A stretch of 64,000 nt of DNA from Sphingopyxis microcysteis (GTDB lineage Bacteria > Pseudomonadota > Alphaproteobacteria > Sphingomonadales > Sphingomonadaceae). The translations under genes were made by a program, and so were the position numbers. The first letter of the stretch is position 1, and the number at the start of each line of letters is the position of its first letter. The notes under the pieces are model-generated. The model was not told the DNA's origin. It made no database searches and was given only the letters and a program-made list of their open reading frames with translations. The stretch covers positions 1 through 64,000 of the forward strand of contig NZ_JAANYY010000004.1 in assembly GCF_012274265.1 (NCBI RefSeq), in the 5' to 3' direction. Positions 10,093-18,716 of this stretch are shown in pieces.

Positions 10093-11667
10093 CTATTCCC
10101 CGCTGCGCGCCACTTGATCGAGCAGGCGCACGCCAAAGCCGCTCATTCCCTTCGGGACCAGCGGCGATGCCTTGTCGGCCTGGTTCACCCCGGCGATGTC
10201 GAGATGCGCCCACGGCGTCGCTTCGTCGACGAAATAGCCGATGACATGCGCGCCGATGCTGGCGCCCGGCCCCTGGCTTGGCGCGATGTTGCGAATGTCG
10301 GCGATGTCCGACTTGATCTTTTCGGCATAATTTTTGTGCAGCGGCATCCGCCACACTTCCTCGCCGCTCGCGGTTCCGGCGGCGAGCAGCGCGGCGGCGA
10401 GCTTTTCGTCGCGCGCGAACAGCCCGGCATATTGATCGTCGAGTGCGCCGACGATCGCGCCGGTCAGCGTCGCGATATTGACGATCGCGCGCGGCTTGTA
10501 CGCCTGTGCGACATATTCATTGGCGTCGGCGAGGACGAGGCGCCCTTCGGCGTCGCTGTTGAGCATCTCGATCGTCTTGCCCGACATCGTGCGGGTGACG
10601 TCGCCGGGGCGCTGAGCATTGCCGTCGGGCATGTTTTCGGCAAGCGCCGCGACCCCGACGACATGCGCCGAGGCGCGCGACTTGGCGAGCGAGAGGACGG
10701 CGCCCATGACCGAGGCGGCGCCCGACATGTCGCCCTTCATGTCCCACATGCCCGCGCCGGGCTTCAGCGAAATGCCGCCCGAATCAAAGGTGATCCCCTT
10801 GCCGACAAAAGCCATCGGCGCGGCGGGGGCATTGGCGCCGCGATAGCGCACCAGCATCAGGCGCGAACCGCGCGGGCTGCCCTGGCCAACCCCGACGATC
10901 GTCCCCATGCCGAGCTTGCGCATCGCGGCTTCGTCGAGCACCTCGATGCTGACCCCGGCGGTTCCGGCAAAGGCTTCGCGCACCCGGGCGACGAAGCTTT
11001 CGGGATAGATGATGTTCGCGGGTTCGTTGGCGAGGTCGCGCGACAGGCGGACGCCATCGACCAGCGGTTTCCAGCGCCCGTTGAAGGCGGCTTCGGCCGC
11101 AGCCGGATTGGCGCCCACGACGGTCACGGCGCCGCTCGGCGGTGCCTTTTTGTCGACCGTCTTGTACCGGTCGAAACGATATTGGCCGAGCGCGAAGCCA
11201 TAAGCGACATCGGCGGCGGACGCATCGCCGAACGCGCCGGCGATCGTCACCGGCTGGGCTTCGCTTTTCAGTTCCTGCGCCGCCTTGCCGCCTGCTTCGG
11301 CGAGCGCGAGCGAGGTCGGGGTGGCACCGGTGCCGACCAGCAGGATGCGCGAATAGGTGCCGATCCCGCGCAGGGACAGCGTCGATCCCGCTTTGCCGTC
11401 GAAGGTCGCGGCGGCGATCGCGGCGGTCACCGCCTGACGTTCGGCGGCGCCGAGCGCGATCCCGTCGAGCGGCGGCAGCGCCGCGTCGGTCATCGCGATG
11501 ACGAGCGCGCCGCTTGCCGGGGCGCTCGCCGCAAAGCCGATTGCGCGTTCGGCGCTGTTGCTGGCGGTCGCCGGGATCACGCCCGACCCGGTCACCGTTT
11601 GGGCCATAGCGGGCGGGACCAAAGCGAATGAAAGGCACGCGGCAAGAAGCAGGCTTTTGTGATTCAT
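10093..11667 (-). CDS. exported M17 leucyl aminopeptidase
   Basis: This dizinc aminopeptidase removes N-terminal residues from peptides. The reading frame runs back to 11757, but the start is ATG 11667: it gives a clear signal peptide (MNHKSLLLAACLSFALVPPA then MAQ) and has GGGGA upstream. The 524-residue product shows the M17 metal-binding segments GKGITFDSGGISLKP and the family signature NSDAEGRL (NTDAEGRL in the classical pattern). Most PepA enzymes are cytoplasmic; a signal peptide points to a periplasmic version as found in sphingomonads and xanthomonads. The neighbouring acylase and M16 peptidase are also exported, although on the other strand. Confidence 0.9.
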   Translation of the reverse strand: MNHKSLLLAACLSFALVPPAMAQTVTGSGVIPATASNSAERAIGFAASAPASGALVIAMTDAALPPLDGIALGAAERQAVTAAIAAATFDGKAGSTLSLRGIGTYSRILLVGTGATPTSLALAEAGGKAAQELKSEAQPVTIAGAFGDASAADVAYGFALGQYRFDRYKTVDKKAPPSGAVTVVGANPAAAEAAFNGRWKPLVDGVRLSRDLANEPANIIYPESFVARVREAFAGTAGVSIEVLDEAAMRKLGMGTIVGVGQGSPRGSRLMLVRYRGANAPAAPMAFVGKGITFDSGGISLKPGAGMWDMKGDMSGAASVMGAVLSLAKSRASAHVVGVAALAENMPDGNAQRPGDVTRTMSGKTIEMLNSDAEGRLVLADANEYVAQAYKPRAIVNIATLTGAIVGALDDQYAGLFARDEKLAAALLAAGTASGEEVWRMPLHKNYAEKIKSDIADIRNIAPSQGPGASIGAHVIGYFVDEATPWAHLDIAGVNQADKASPLVPKGMSGFGVRLLDQVARSGE

Positions 11668-11811
11668 GGAAATTCCCCGTTTGAAGTTATGGCGCCCTGC
11701 ATAGCCAAGTGGCGCCTGATCGCAAATTCGGCTCGACGAACGACAGTTGCTTGCCATCGGACGACATGGCGGTCAGACAGGCGCGGATCGAGCGCATGAA
11801 AAGGACCAGAG

Positions 11812-13968
11812 ATGTTGCGACGGATTTTGCTGGGATTTTTGCTGTTGCTCGTCGTTACCGCCGCGTCGCTGGCGCTATGGGAACCGCTGACTGCCGAAGC
11901 GCCCGCCGCACCGGCCTACAAGCCTGCCGACGTCCGCATCGCGCGCGACAAGTTCGGGGTGCCGCATATCTTTGGCAAGACCGACGCCGACGTCGCCTAT
12001 GGCGTGGCCTATGCGCATGCCGAGGATGATTTTGCGACCTTGCAGGAAGTGCTGGCGATGACGCGCGGGCGCGCGGGGGCGATGCTGGGCGCCGATGGCG
12101 CGAAGGTGGATTATGCCGCGGCACTGCTCGACGTGCGCGCGACGACAGTACGCGACTGGCCGCGGCTGCCCGCCGATGTGCGAGCGCTGTTCACCGCCTA
12201 TGCCGCGGGGCTCAATCATTATGCAGACAAGCATCCGGACGAGGTGCGCTTGTCGGGACTGTTCCCGGTGACCGGCGAGGATGTGGTCGCGGGTTTCGTG
12301 CTGCGCTCGCCCTTCTTTTTCGGTCTCGATTCGGTGCTCGGCCAACTGGTCGAGGGCAAGGATATGCACCGCGAGGGCGGACCCGCGCTCGACGCGACGG
12401 GGAAGATCGTGCCGCGCGCCGATACGCCGGTCGGCAGCGATCCCGCCAGCAACGGATCGAATGCGATGGCGGTCGCGCCCGCGCGCTCGACCGATGGCGC
12501 GACGCGGCTGGTGTCGAATTCGCACCAGCCATGGACGGGCGGCGTCGCCTGGTACGAACTCGTCGTCCATAGCGAGGAAGGCTGGGACTTTGCGGGCGCC
12601 AACTTCCCCGGCTCGCCCTATCCGTTCCTTGGGCACAACAAATATCTGGGGTGGACGAACACGGTCAATCGTCCCGACCTGATCGACGTGTACAAGCTGG
12701 TGCTCGACGAGAGCGGCGAGCAATATCGCTACGATGGCGCCTGGCGGCCGCTGGAACGGAAGCGCGTCTGGCTGAAGGTCAAATTCGGCCCGTTCGTGCT
12801 GCCGGTGCCGCGCACCGTCTATCGATCGATCCACGGCCCCGTGGTCAAGAACGACAAGGGCGCCTTTGCCATTCGCTATGCCGGGATCGACCAGGCGGCG
12901 ATGGTCACCCAATATTACCGGCTCAACAAGGCAACGGATTTTGCCGCGTGGCGCGCCGCGATGGCGGGGCAGGGCGTCCCCGCGACCAATTTCATCTATG
13001 CCGATGCGAAGGGGAATATCGGGCTATTCTATAACGCGATGTTCCCCGAGCGGCCCGACGGGTTCAACTGGCGCGGCATATTGCCGGGCGATCGCTCGGC
13101 GGCGCTGTGGACAAAGACACTGCCGTTCGATCGCGTTCCGGCGCTGGTCAATCCACGCTCGGGCTATGTCATGAACGCCAACAACACGCCGTGGGTCGCG
13201 GCGGGCCCGGGCGACGAACTCGACGCGGCGGCTTTCTCGCCGCTGCTGGGGGTCGAGGACGATATGACCAATCGCGCGACGCGGTTGATCGAGCTGTTCG
13301 AAGCATCGGGGCAGATCGACGAGGCGCGGCTGAAGGCGATCAAATATGACACCGCCTATGCACGGTCGGGTTACGCCAAGGCGTGGATGGACCGGCTGCT
13401 CGCGCTGAATGTGAAGGACGATCCGGCGCTGGTCGCGGCGCAGAATTTGCTCCGCCGCTGGGACTGGAACCTCGACGGCAAGGGGAAGGGCGACGCGCTC
13501 GCGCTGATGGTGCTGCGCCCCGCGAACGGCAGTCATTACCAGCGCCGCGCCGGTCCCGATCCGCGCACCGTGCTGGCCGAAACGGTGGCGCATTTGCAGG
13601 AACATTTCGGCGGGCTCGATCCCAAGCTCGGGACCGTGCTGCGGCTGCGTCACGGCGAAGGCGCGTCGCGGATCGACCTGCCGCTCGACGGCGGCAACGA
13701 CACGGTCCGCGCCTCGACGCTGTGGGACGCCGAGCCCGACGGGCGGCTGAAAGTGCGCCATGGCGACAGTTTCATCATGTTCGTGACCTGGGACGCGGCG
13801 GGCCAGGTGCGCTCGGAATCGATCCAGCCGTTCGGATCGGCGACAACGCGGCCCGAAAGCCCGCATTATAATGATCAGGCGCCGCTGTTCGTGCGGCACC
13901 GGCTGAAACCCGTGTTGTTCGATCCGGCGGCGCTGAAGGCCAGCGGGGCGCGCTTCTATCGGCCTTGA
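11812..13968 (+). CDS. penicillin acylase family protein (S45, possible AHL or cyclic-amide acylase)
   Basis: This is an N-terminal-nucleophile amide hydrolase made as a precursor of 718 residues. An N-terminal hydrophobic segment (residues ~4-22) exports or anchors it. The alpha chain begins with RDKFGVPHIFGKTDADVAYG, and the likely autocleavage point precedes S216 in the NGSNAMAV motif, which would become the catalytic serine of the beta chain. The beta-chain segment GHNKYLGWTNT is typical of the family. Substrates in the family include penicillins, acyl-homoserine lactones and other amides; nothing here selects one. It is divergent from the M17 aminopeptidase and followed 101 bases later by the M16 peptidase. 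Confidence 0.88.
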   Translation: MLRRILLGFLLLLVVTAASLALWEPLTAEAPAAPAYKPADVRIARDKFGVPHIFGKTDADVAYGVAYAHAEDDFATLQEVLAMTRGRAGAMLGADGAKVDYAAALLDVRATTVRDWPRLPADVRALFTAYAAGLNHYADKHPDEVRLSGLFPVTGEDVVAGFVLRSPFFFGLDSVLGQLVEGKDMHREGGPALDATGKIVPRADTPVGSDPASNGSNAMAVAPARSTDGATRLVSNSHQPWTGGVAWYELVVHSEEGWDFAGANFPGSPYPFLGHNKYLGWTNTVNRPDLIDVYKLVLDESGEQYRYDGAWRPLERKRVWLKVKFGPFVLPVPRTVYRSIHGPVVKNDKGAFAIRYAGIDQAAMVTQYYRLNKATDFAAWRAAMAGQGVPATNFIYADAKGNIGLFYNAMFPERPDGFNWRGILPGDRSAALWTKTLPFDRVPALVNPRSGYVMNANNTPWVAAGPGDELDAAAFSPLLGVEDDMTNRATRLIELFEASGQIDEARLKAIKYDTAYARSGYAKAWMDRLLALNVKDDPALVAAQNLLRRWDWNLDGKGKGDALALMVLRPANGSHYQRRAGPDPRTVLAETVAHLQEHFGGLDPKLGTVLRLRHGEGASRIDLPLDGGNDTVRASTLWDAEPDGRLKVRHGDSFIMFVTWDAAGQVRSESIQPFGSATTRPESPHYNDQAPLFVRHRLKPVLFDPAALKASGARFYRP

Positions 13969-14069
13969 AAGCCGCGAAGGGCTGTCCTAAACCCCTGATA
14001 CAGTGCCGTCCGGCACGCGGTCGCGCGCAGGCGCAAAAACTTCTGCGTTCGTAATCCAAGAGGATGTCC

Positions 14070-16955
14070 ATGCCCCGTTTCCATCGTTTCGCCCTTGCCC
14101 TGGCGGCGACCACGTCGCTCGTCGCCGCCGGCCCCGCGTTCGCCAAGTCGAAGGCCGCCGATCCGGCGCCGATCGCCGACCTGGTGAAGGCGGTCGATAT
14201 TCCGCACGAAGCCTTCACGCTCGACAATGGTCTGCGCGTCATCGTCCACGAGGACCGCAAGGCGCCCGTCGTCGCGGTGTCGGTGTGGTACCGCGTCGGA
14301 TCGAAGCATGAACCCAAGGGCAAGACGGGCTTTGCGCATCTGTTCGAACATCTGATGTTCAACGGGTCGGAAAATGCACCGAACGACTTTTTCGAACCCT
14401 TGCAGCAGGTTGGCGCGACCGATTTCAACGGGACGACCAACGTCGACCGGACCAATTATTTCGAGACGGTTCCGACCGGCGCGCTCGATCTCGCGCTGTT
14501 CCTCGAAAGCGACCGCATGGGGCACCTGCTCGGCGCGGTGACGCAGGAAAAGCTCGATAACCAGCGCGGCGTCGTCCAGAACGAAAAGCGACAGGGCGAC
14601 AACAACCCCTATGGCCTGCTGCGCTACGAGATCTTCGAAAATCTGTTCCCCAAGGGGCATCCCTATCACCACAGCACCATCGGTTCGATGGCCGACCTCA
14701 ATTCGGCGAGCCTTGACGATGTGAAGAAGTGGTTCACCGACAATTACGGGCCGAACAATGCGGTGCTGGTGCTGGCGGGCGACATCGATGTCGCAACCGC
14801 AAAGGCGAAGGTCCAGCAATGGTTCGGCGACATCCCGCGCGGGACTGCGGTTCAGGCGCCCGCCGCGTCGGTGCCGACGCTGCCCGCGCCGCTCGCCAAA
14901 GAGGTCAAGGACCTGATCCCGACCCCGCGCGTCTATCGCATGTGGGCCATTCCGGGGCTCAACGACGCCGAAGCGGTGCCGCTGCAGATGGCGACCGCGG
15001 TGCTCGGCGGGCTGTCGTCGTCGCGGCTCGACAACGCGATGGTCCGCACCGATCCGGTGGCGGTGAGCGTCGGCGCCTTTGCGCAGACGTTTGAAGATGC
15101 GGGCTTGCTGGTCGTCCAGGCCGATGTGAAGCCCGGTACCGATGTCGATACCGTCGGCAAGAAGCTGGACGCGGAAATCGCCAAGTTCCTCGCGAACGGG
15201 CCGACCGCCGATGAGCTTCAGCGCGCCGCGGCGAGCTATCTGGGCGGCACGATCGCCGGGCTGGAAGCGGTCGGCGGCTTTGGCGGCAAGGCGGTCGCGC
15301 TCGCGGAGGGCGCGCTCTATTCGAACGATCCCGCCTATTACAAGGTCGAGCTTGACCGGATGGCGAAGGCGACGCCCGAACAGGTCGCCGCCGTTGCGCG
15401 CAAATGGATGTCGCGCCCGGCCTTTTCGCTGACCTACACCCCCGGCGAACGCACCGAAGGCGGCGAGAATCGCGGCGGCGCGGTGACCGCAGGCAAGCTG
15501 ACCGAAGCGGTAGCGCCCGATCGCTTCTGGAATCCTGCGCTCGGCGATATCGGTCCCGACACTGGGATCGGCGCGGCGACCTCGATCGCCGACCGGTCGC
15601 AGTTTCCTGCGGTCGCCGACCTCACCGCGCTCGATTTTCCGGCAATCGAGCGGGCGACGCTGAAAAACGGCGTCGAGGTCGTCTTCGCGCGCCGTACCAC
15701 GGTGCCGACGGTCAATGTCGCGGTCAGCTTCGATGCGGGCTATGCCGCCGACCCGCATAGCGCGCTCGGCACCCAGTCGCTGATGCTCAGCCTGATGGAT
15801 GAAGGCACCACCAGCCTCAACTCGATCGCCTTTGCCGAGGCAAAGGAGCGGCTGGGGGCGCAGATCGATGCGACCGCCAACGCCGATGAAACGGTGTTCA
15901 GCCTGTTCGCGCTGAAGCCCAATCTGGGCGCATCGCTGTCGTTGCTCGCCGACTATATCCGCAATCCGGCGTTCGATGCCAAGGAACTCGAGCGTGTGCG
16001 GGCGCAGCAACTCAACCGGCTGAAGGCCGAACTCAACAATCCGAATGCGATCGCGGCGCGGCTGATGGCGCCGATGCTGTATGGCGCCGACCATCCCTAT
16101 GGCATTCCGCCGTCGGGGCTGGGCGACGCGAAGGCGGTCGAGGCGGCGACGCGCGATCAGCTCGCCGCGTTCCACAGCGCCTGGATCCGTCCCGACAACG
16201 CGCGCGTGTTCGTCGTTGGCGATACGACGCTGGCCGAAGTGAAGAAACAGCTTGACGCGACGCTGGGCCAGTGGAAGGCGCCGAAAACCGCGAAGCCGGT
16301 CAAGAATTTCGACGTCGCAATCCCGGCGCCCAAGCCGCGTATCCTGTTCTTCGACCGCCCCAAATCGCCGCAGTCGATCATTCTGGCGGGCAAGGTGCTC
16401 GATGCCAAGGGCGGCGACAGCCTGGAAGTGCTGCGGTCGGCGAACGACATTTTCGGCGGCAATTTCCTGTCGCGCTTCAACACCAATTTGCGCGAGACCA
16501 AGGGCTGGTCCTATGGCGTGCGCAGCCGCATTTCGGGTGAGACCGACCGGCTGAGCTGGGTCGCGGTGGCGCCGGTGCAGGCCGACCGCACCGGCGATTC
16601 GATCAAGGAACTGCAGAGCGACCTCAAGAGCTTCCTCGCCGACAAGGGCGTGACCAAGGAAGAGCTGGAACGCACGGTCAACGGCAGCGTGCGCGAATTG
16701 CCGGGCAGCTTCGAAACCTCGGCCGATGTGCTGGCCGGGTTGCGCAATATCGTGAAATTCGGGCGGCCCGACAATTATTACGAGACGCTGCCCGCGACCT
16801 ATGAAGCGATGACGGCGGCCGAAATCGATGCCGCGGCGCGTAAGGCGCTGAGCACCGATGATCTCGTCTATGTCGTCGTCGGCGATGCCGCGGTCGTCAA
16901 ACCGCAGCTTGACGGATTGGGTTTGCCGGTGGAAACAGCGACTCCGATTAACTAA
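14070..16955 (+). CDS. exported M16 zinc metallopeptidase with two M16 modules
   Basis: This is a pitrilysin-family peptidase of 961 residues. The start chosen is ATG 14070, because an AAGAGG ribosome site ends at 14063, directly against the alternative ATG 14064. A signal peptide (ALALAATTSLVAAGPAFA) directs it to the periplasm. The first half holds the inverted zinc motif HLFEH (H90, E93, H94) and the downstream glutamate region (NEKRQGDNNPYG). The second half (from about residue 520) repeats the fold without the motif, as expected for a regulatory or substrate-binding module, with the RETKGWSYGV segment typical of M16 C-terminal domains. It probably clears peptides in the envelope. Confidence 0.92.
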   Translation: MPRFHRFALALAATTSLVAAGPAFAKSKAADPAPIADLVKAVDIPHEAFTLDNGLRVIVHEDRKAPVVAVSVWYRVGSKHEPKGKTGFAHLFEHLMFNGSENAPNDFFEPLQQVGATDFNGTTNVDRTNYFETVPTGALDLALFLESDRMGHLLGAVTQEKLDNQRGVVQNEKRQGDNNPYGLLRYEIFENLFPKGHPYHHSTIGSMADLNSASLDDVKKWFTDNYGPNNAVLVLAGDIDVATAKAKVQQWFGDIPRGTAVQAPAASVPTLPAPLAKEVKDLIPTPRVYRMWAIPGLNDAEAVPLQMATAVLGGLSSSRLDNAMVRTDPVAVSVGAFAQTFEDAGLLVVQADVKPGTDVDTVGKKLDAEIAKFLANGPTADELQRAAASYLGGTIAGLEAVGGFGGKAVALAEGALYSNDPAYYKVELDRMAKATPEQVAAVARKWMSRPAFSLTYTPGERTEGGENRGGAVTAGKLTEAVAPDRFWNPALGDIGPDTGIGAATSIADRSQFPAVADLTALDFPAIERATLKNGVEVVFARRTTVPTVNVAVSFDAGYAADPHSALGTQSLMLSLMDEGTTSLNSIAFAEAKERLGAQIDATANADETVFSLFALKPNLGASLSLLADYIRNPAFDAKELERVRAQQLNRLKAELNNPNAIAARLMAPMLYGADHPYGIPPSGLGDAKAVEAATRDQLAAFHSAWIRPDNARVFVVGDTTLAEVKKQLDATLGQWKAPKTAKPVKNFDVAIPAPKPRILFFDRPKSPQSIILAGKVLDAKGGDSLEVLRSANDIFGGNFLSRFNTNLRETKGWSYGVRSRISGETDRLSWVAVAPVQADRTGDSIKELQSDLKSFLADKGVTKEELERTVNGSVRELPGSFETSADVLAGLRNIVKFGRPDNYYETLPATYEAMTAAEIDAAARKALSTDDLVYVVVGDAAVVKPQLDGLGLPVETATPIN

Positions 16956-16981
16956 CATTGATTTCAGTAAGGAGAGCTTCG

Positions 16982-17281
16982 ATGTCCGTAGATGGCAGCT
17001 ATGATTGCGTAACCAAGTCGCCGATGGGCGACCAGAAATCGGTGTTCACGGTCAAGAGTGACGGCGACAGCTTCACCGGATCGAACGCCGGCGCCATGGG
17101 CGCGCTCGACGTGGAAAATGGCAAGGTCGACGGCAACAAGCTGACCTGGACCATGAACATGAAGGTGCCGATGCCGATGACGCTCGAATGCGAAGCGACG
17201 ATCGACGGCGACGCGCTCACCGGGACGATCAAGGCCGGTGCGTTCGGATCGATGGCGATGACGGGCACCCGTCAGGGCTGA
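16982..17281 (+). CDS. small unknown protein of 99 residues, downstream of the M16 peptidase
   Basis: I do not recognise the family with certainty. The start is ATG 16982 with a strong ribosome site (AAGGAG, 16969-16974); a longer frame from TTG 16958 is less likely. It begins 26 bases after the M16 stop and is followed by a terminator, so the two are probably co-transcribed. There is no signal peptide. The sequence alternates short polar strands and glycines (GSYDCVTKSPMGDQKSVFTV, GTIKAGAFGSMAMTGTRQ), which suggests a small all-beta fold of a type often attached to or next to exported hydrolases. The function is unknown. Confidence 0.7.
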   Translation: MSVDGSYDCVTKSPMGDQKSVFTVKSDGDSFTGSNAGAMGALDVENGKVDGNKLTWTMNMKVPMPMTLECEATIDGDALTGTIKAGAFGSMAMTGTRQG

Positions 17282-17302
17282 TCTGTCCGGCAGAGACATG
17301 CG

Positions 17303-17333
17303 AAGGGCCGTTCCCCAAAGGAGCGGCCCTTTT
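17303..17333 (+). terminator. terminator after the M16/small-protein pair
   Basis: An 8-bp GC-rich stem (AAGGGCCG at 17303-17310 with CGGCCCTT at 17324-17331) is followed by a short T run, 21 bases past the stop codon. Confidence 0.75.
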
Positions 17334-17403
17334 GCTATGCATAGCAATGCTCTTTGCCTTGGGGGGTGGTCAAAGCAACTGCATCGGCGCATAGGCTGCC
17401 CCG

Positions 17404-18648
17404 ATGCACAGCCCGGCCCCACCCCCCAAGCGGACCCTGCCGGGTGACCGCGAAATGGTGGTCATGATGGCGATGGTGATGGCGCTCAACGCGCTCGCCA
17501 TCGACGCCATGCTGCCCGCGCTGCCCGCGATCGGCAAAGGGCTGGGGGTGCTTGTTGCCAACGACCGGCAATATGTCATTTCGCTCTATCTGCTCGGTAT
17601 CGGTTTCGGATCGCTGATCTATGGTCCGCTCGCCGACCGGTTCGGGCGCAAGGGCGTGCTCGTTCCGGCGCTGTTCGCCTATGTGGCCTTTTCGATCGGC
17701 TGCGGCCTGGCGACGAGCTTTCCGATGCTGCTCGCGCTGCGTTTCGGCCATGGGCTGGTCAGCGCGGCGCTCGGGGTGATCGTGGTCGCGGTGATCCGCG
17801 ACCTGTTCGCGGGCGATGCGATGGCGAAGCGGCTGTCGCTGATCTTCCTCGTCTTCATGATCGTGCCGATCATCGCGCCGACGATCGGTGCGGGGGTCGC
17901 GGCGCTGGCGGGCTGGCGCGCGATTTTCATCGTGCTCGCGGTGATGGGGCTGGCCATGATTATGTGGCTGCGCCGTCTGCCCGAGACGCTCGAGCCCGCC
18001 GACGTGCGCCCGCTCGACTGGCGGACGATGGTCAGCGGCTGGGCAACGGTGACGCGGCATCGCCGCGCCGCGGGCTATATGATCGCGTCGGGCATGATGC
18101 AGGGGGCGCTCTACGGCTATCTCAACAGCAGCGAGCAGATCATCGACGAGGTCTTCGATGCGCAGAGCTGGTTCCCGCTGATCTTTGCTTGCGTCGCGGT
18201 GGGAATCGCCATCGCCAATTTCTCGAACGCGGCGATCGTCGAGCGGTTCGGCGCGCGGCGTGTGTCGCAAAGCGCGGTGTTCGCGTTCATGGCGACGTCG
18301 ATTGCGCAGATCGCCGCTGCGCTCAGCGGCGCCGAAACGCTGTGGATGTTCACCGTGCTGATGATGGTCAATGTCGGGTTGATCGGCTTTATCGGCAGCA
18401 ATTTCGGATCGATTGCGATGGAGGATTTCGGTCATATGGCCGGGGTCGCCTCATCGTACCAAAGCTTTGCCAAGACGCTGCTTGCCGCGACGGTCGGGGC
18501 GTTGATCGGCCAGCAATATGACGGCACCACGCTGCCGCTCGCTTATGCCTTTCTGATCAGCGCGATCGTCGGCCTGACGCTGGTGTTCTGGGCCGAGCGC
18601 GGCAAGCTGTTCACCCGGCCCGGGACCGCGCCCAAGACGCCTTACTGA
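17404..18648 (+). CDS. MFS multidrug exporter, Bcr/CflA type
   Basis: This is an inner-membrane proton-driven exporter of 414 residues with about 12 hydrophobic segments. The loop between helices 2 and 3 has the MFS signature GPLADRFGRKG (about residues 75-86), and the first helix ends with the DAMLPALP motif typical of the drug/H+ antiporter 12-helix group to which Bcr and CflA belong. The likely substrates are drugs or small metabolites. No regulator gene is adjacent. It is convergent with the amino-acid permease; a strong hairpin separates them. Confidence 0.85.
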   Translation: MHSPAPPPKRTLPGDREMVVMMAMVMALNALAIDAMLPALPAIGKGLGVLVANDRQYVISLYLLGIGFGSLIYGPLADRFGRKGVLVPALFAYVAFSIGCGLATSFPMLLALRFGHGLVSAALGVIVVAVIRDLFAGDAMAKRLSLIFLVFMIVPIIAPTIGAGVAALAGWRAIFIVLAVMGLAMIMWLRRLPETLEPADVRPLDWRTMVSGWATVTRHRRAAGYMIASGMMQGALYGYLNSSEQIIDEVFDAQSWFPLIFACVAVGIAIANFSNAAIVERFGARRVSQSAVFAFMATSIAQIAAALSGAETLWMFTVLMMVNVGLIGFIGSNFGSIAMEDFGHMAGVASSYQSFAKTLLAATVGALIGQQYDGTTLPLAYAFLISAIVGLTLVFWAERGKLFTRPGTAPKTPY

Positions 18649-18658
18649 CAAAAATGAA

Positions 18659-18690
18659 GGAGCCGCCGCAGCACAGGCTGCGGCGGCTCC
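18659..18690 (+). terminator. bidirectional terminator hairpin between MFS and permease genes
   Basis: A perfect 14-bp stem (18659-18672 with 18677-18690) with a 4-nt loop lies between two convergent genes. AAAAAT-type and AAATTT tracts on either side allow use from both strands. Confidence 0.8.
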
Positions 18691-18716
18691 CCCAAATTTG
18701 TCGGCGATGACGGTGT

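Noticed and set aside
13956-16958. 1,000-codon minus-strand frame opposite the M16 peptidase
   Set aside because: Low-complexity Arg/Gly/His sequence; the plus strand has the HLFEH zinc motif and a signal peptide.
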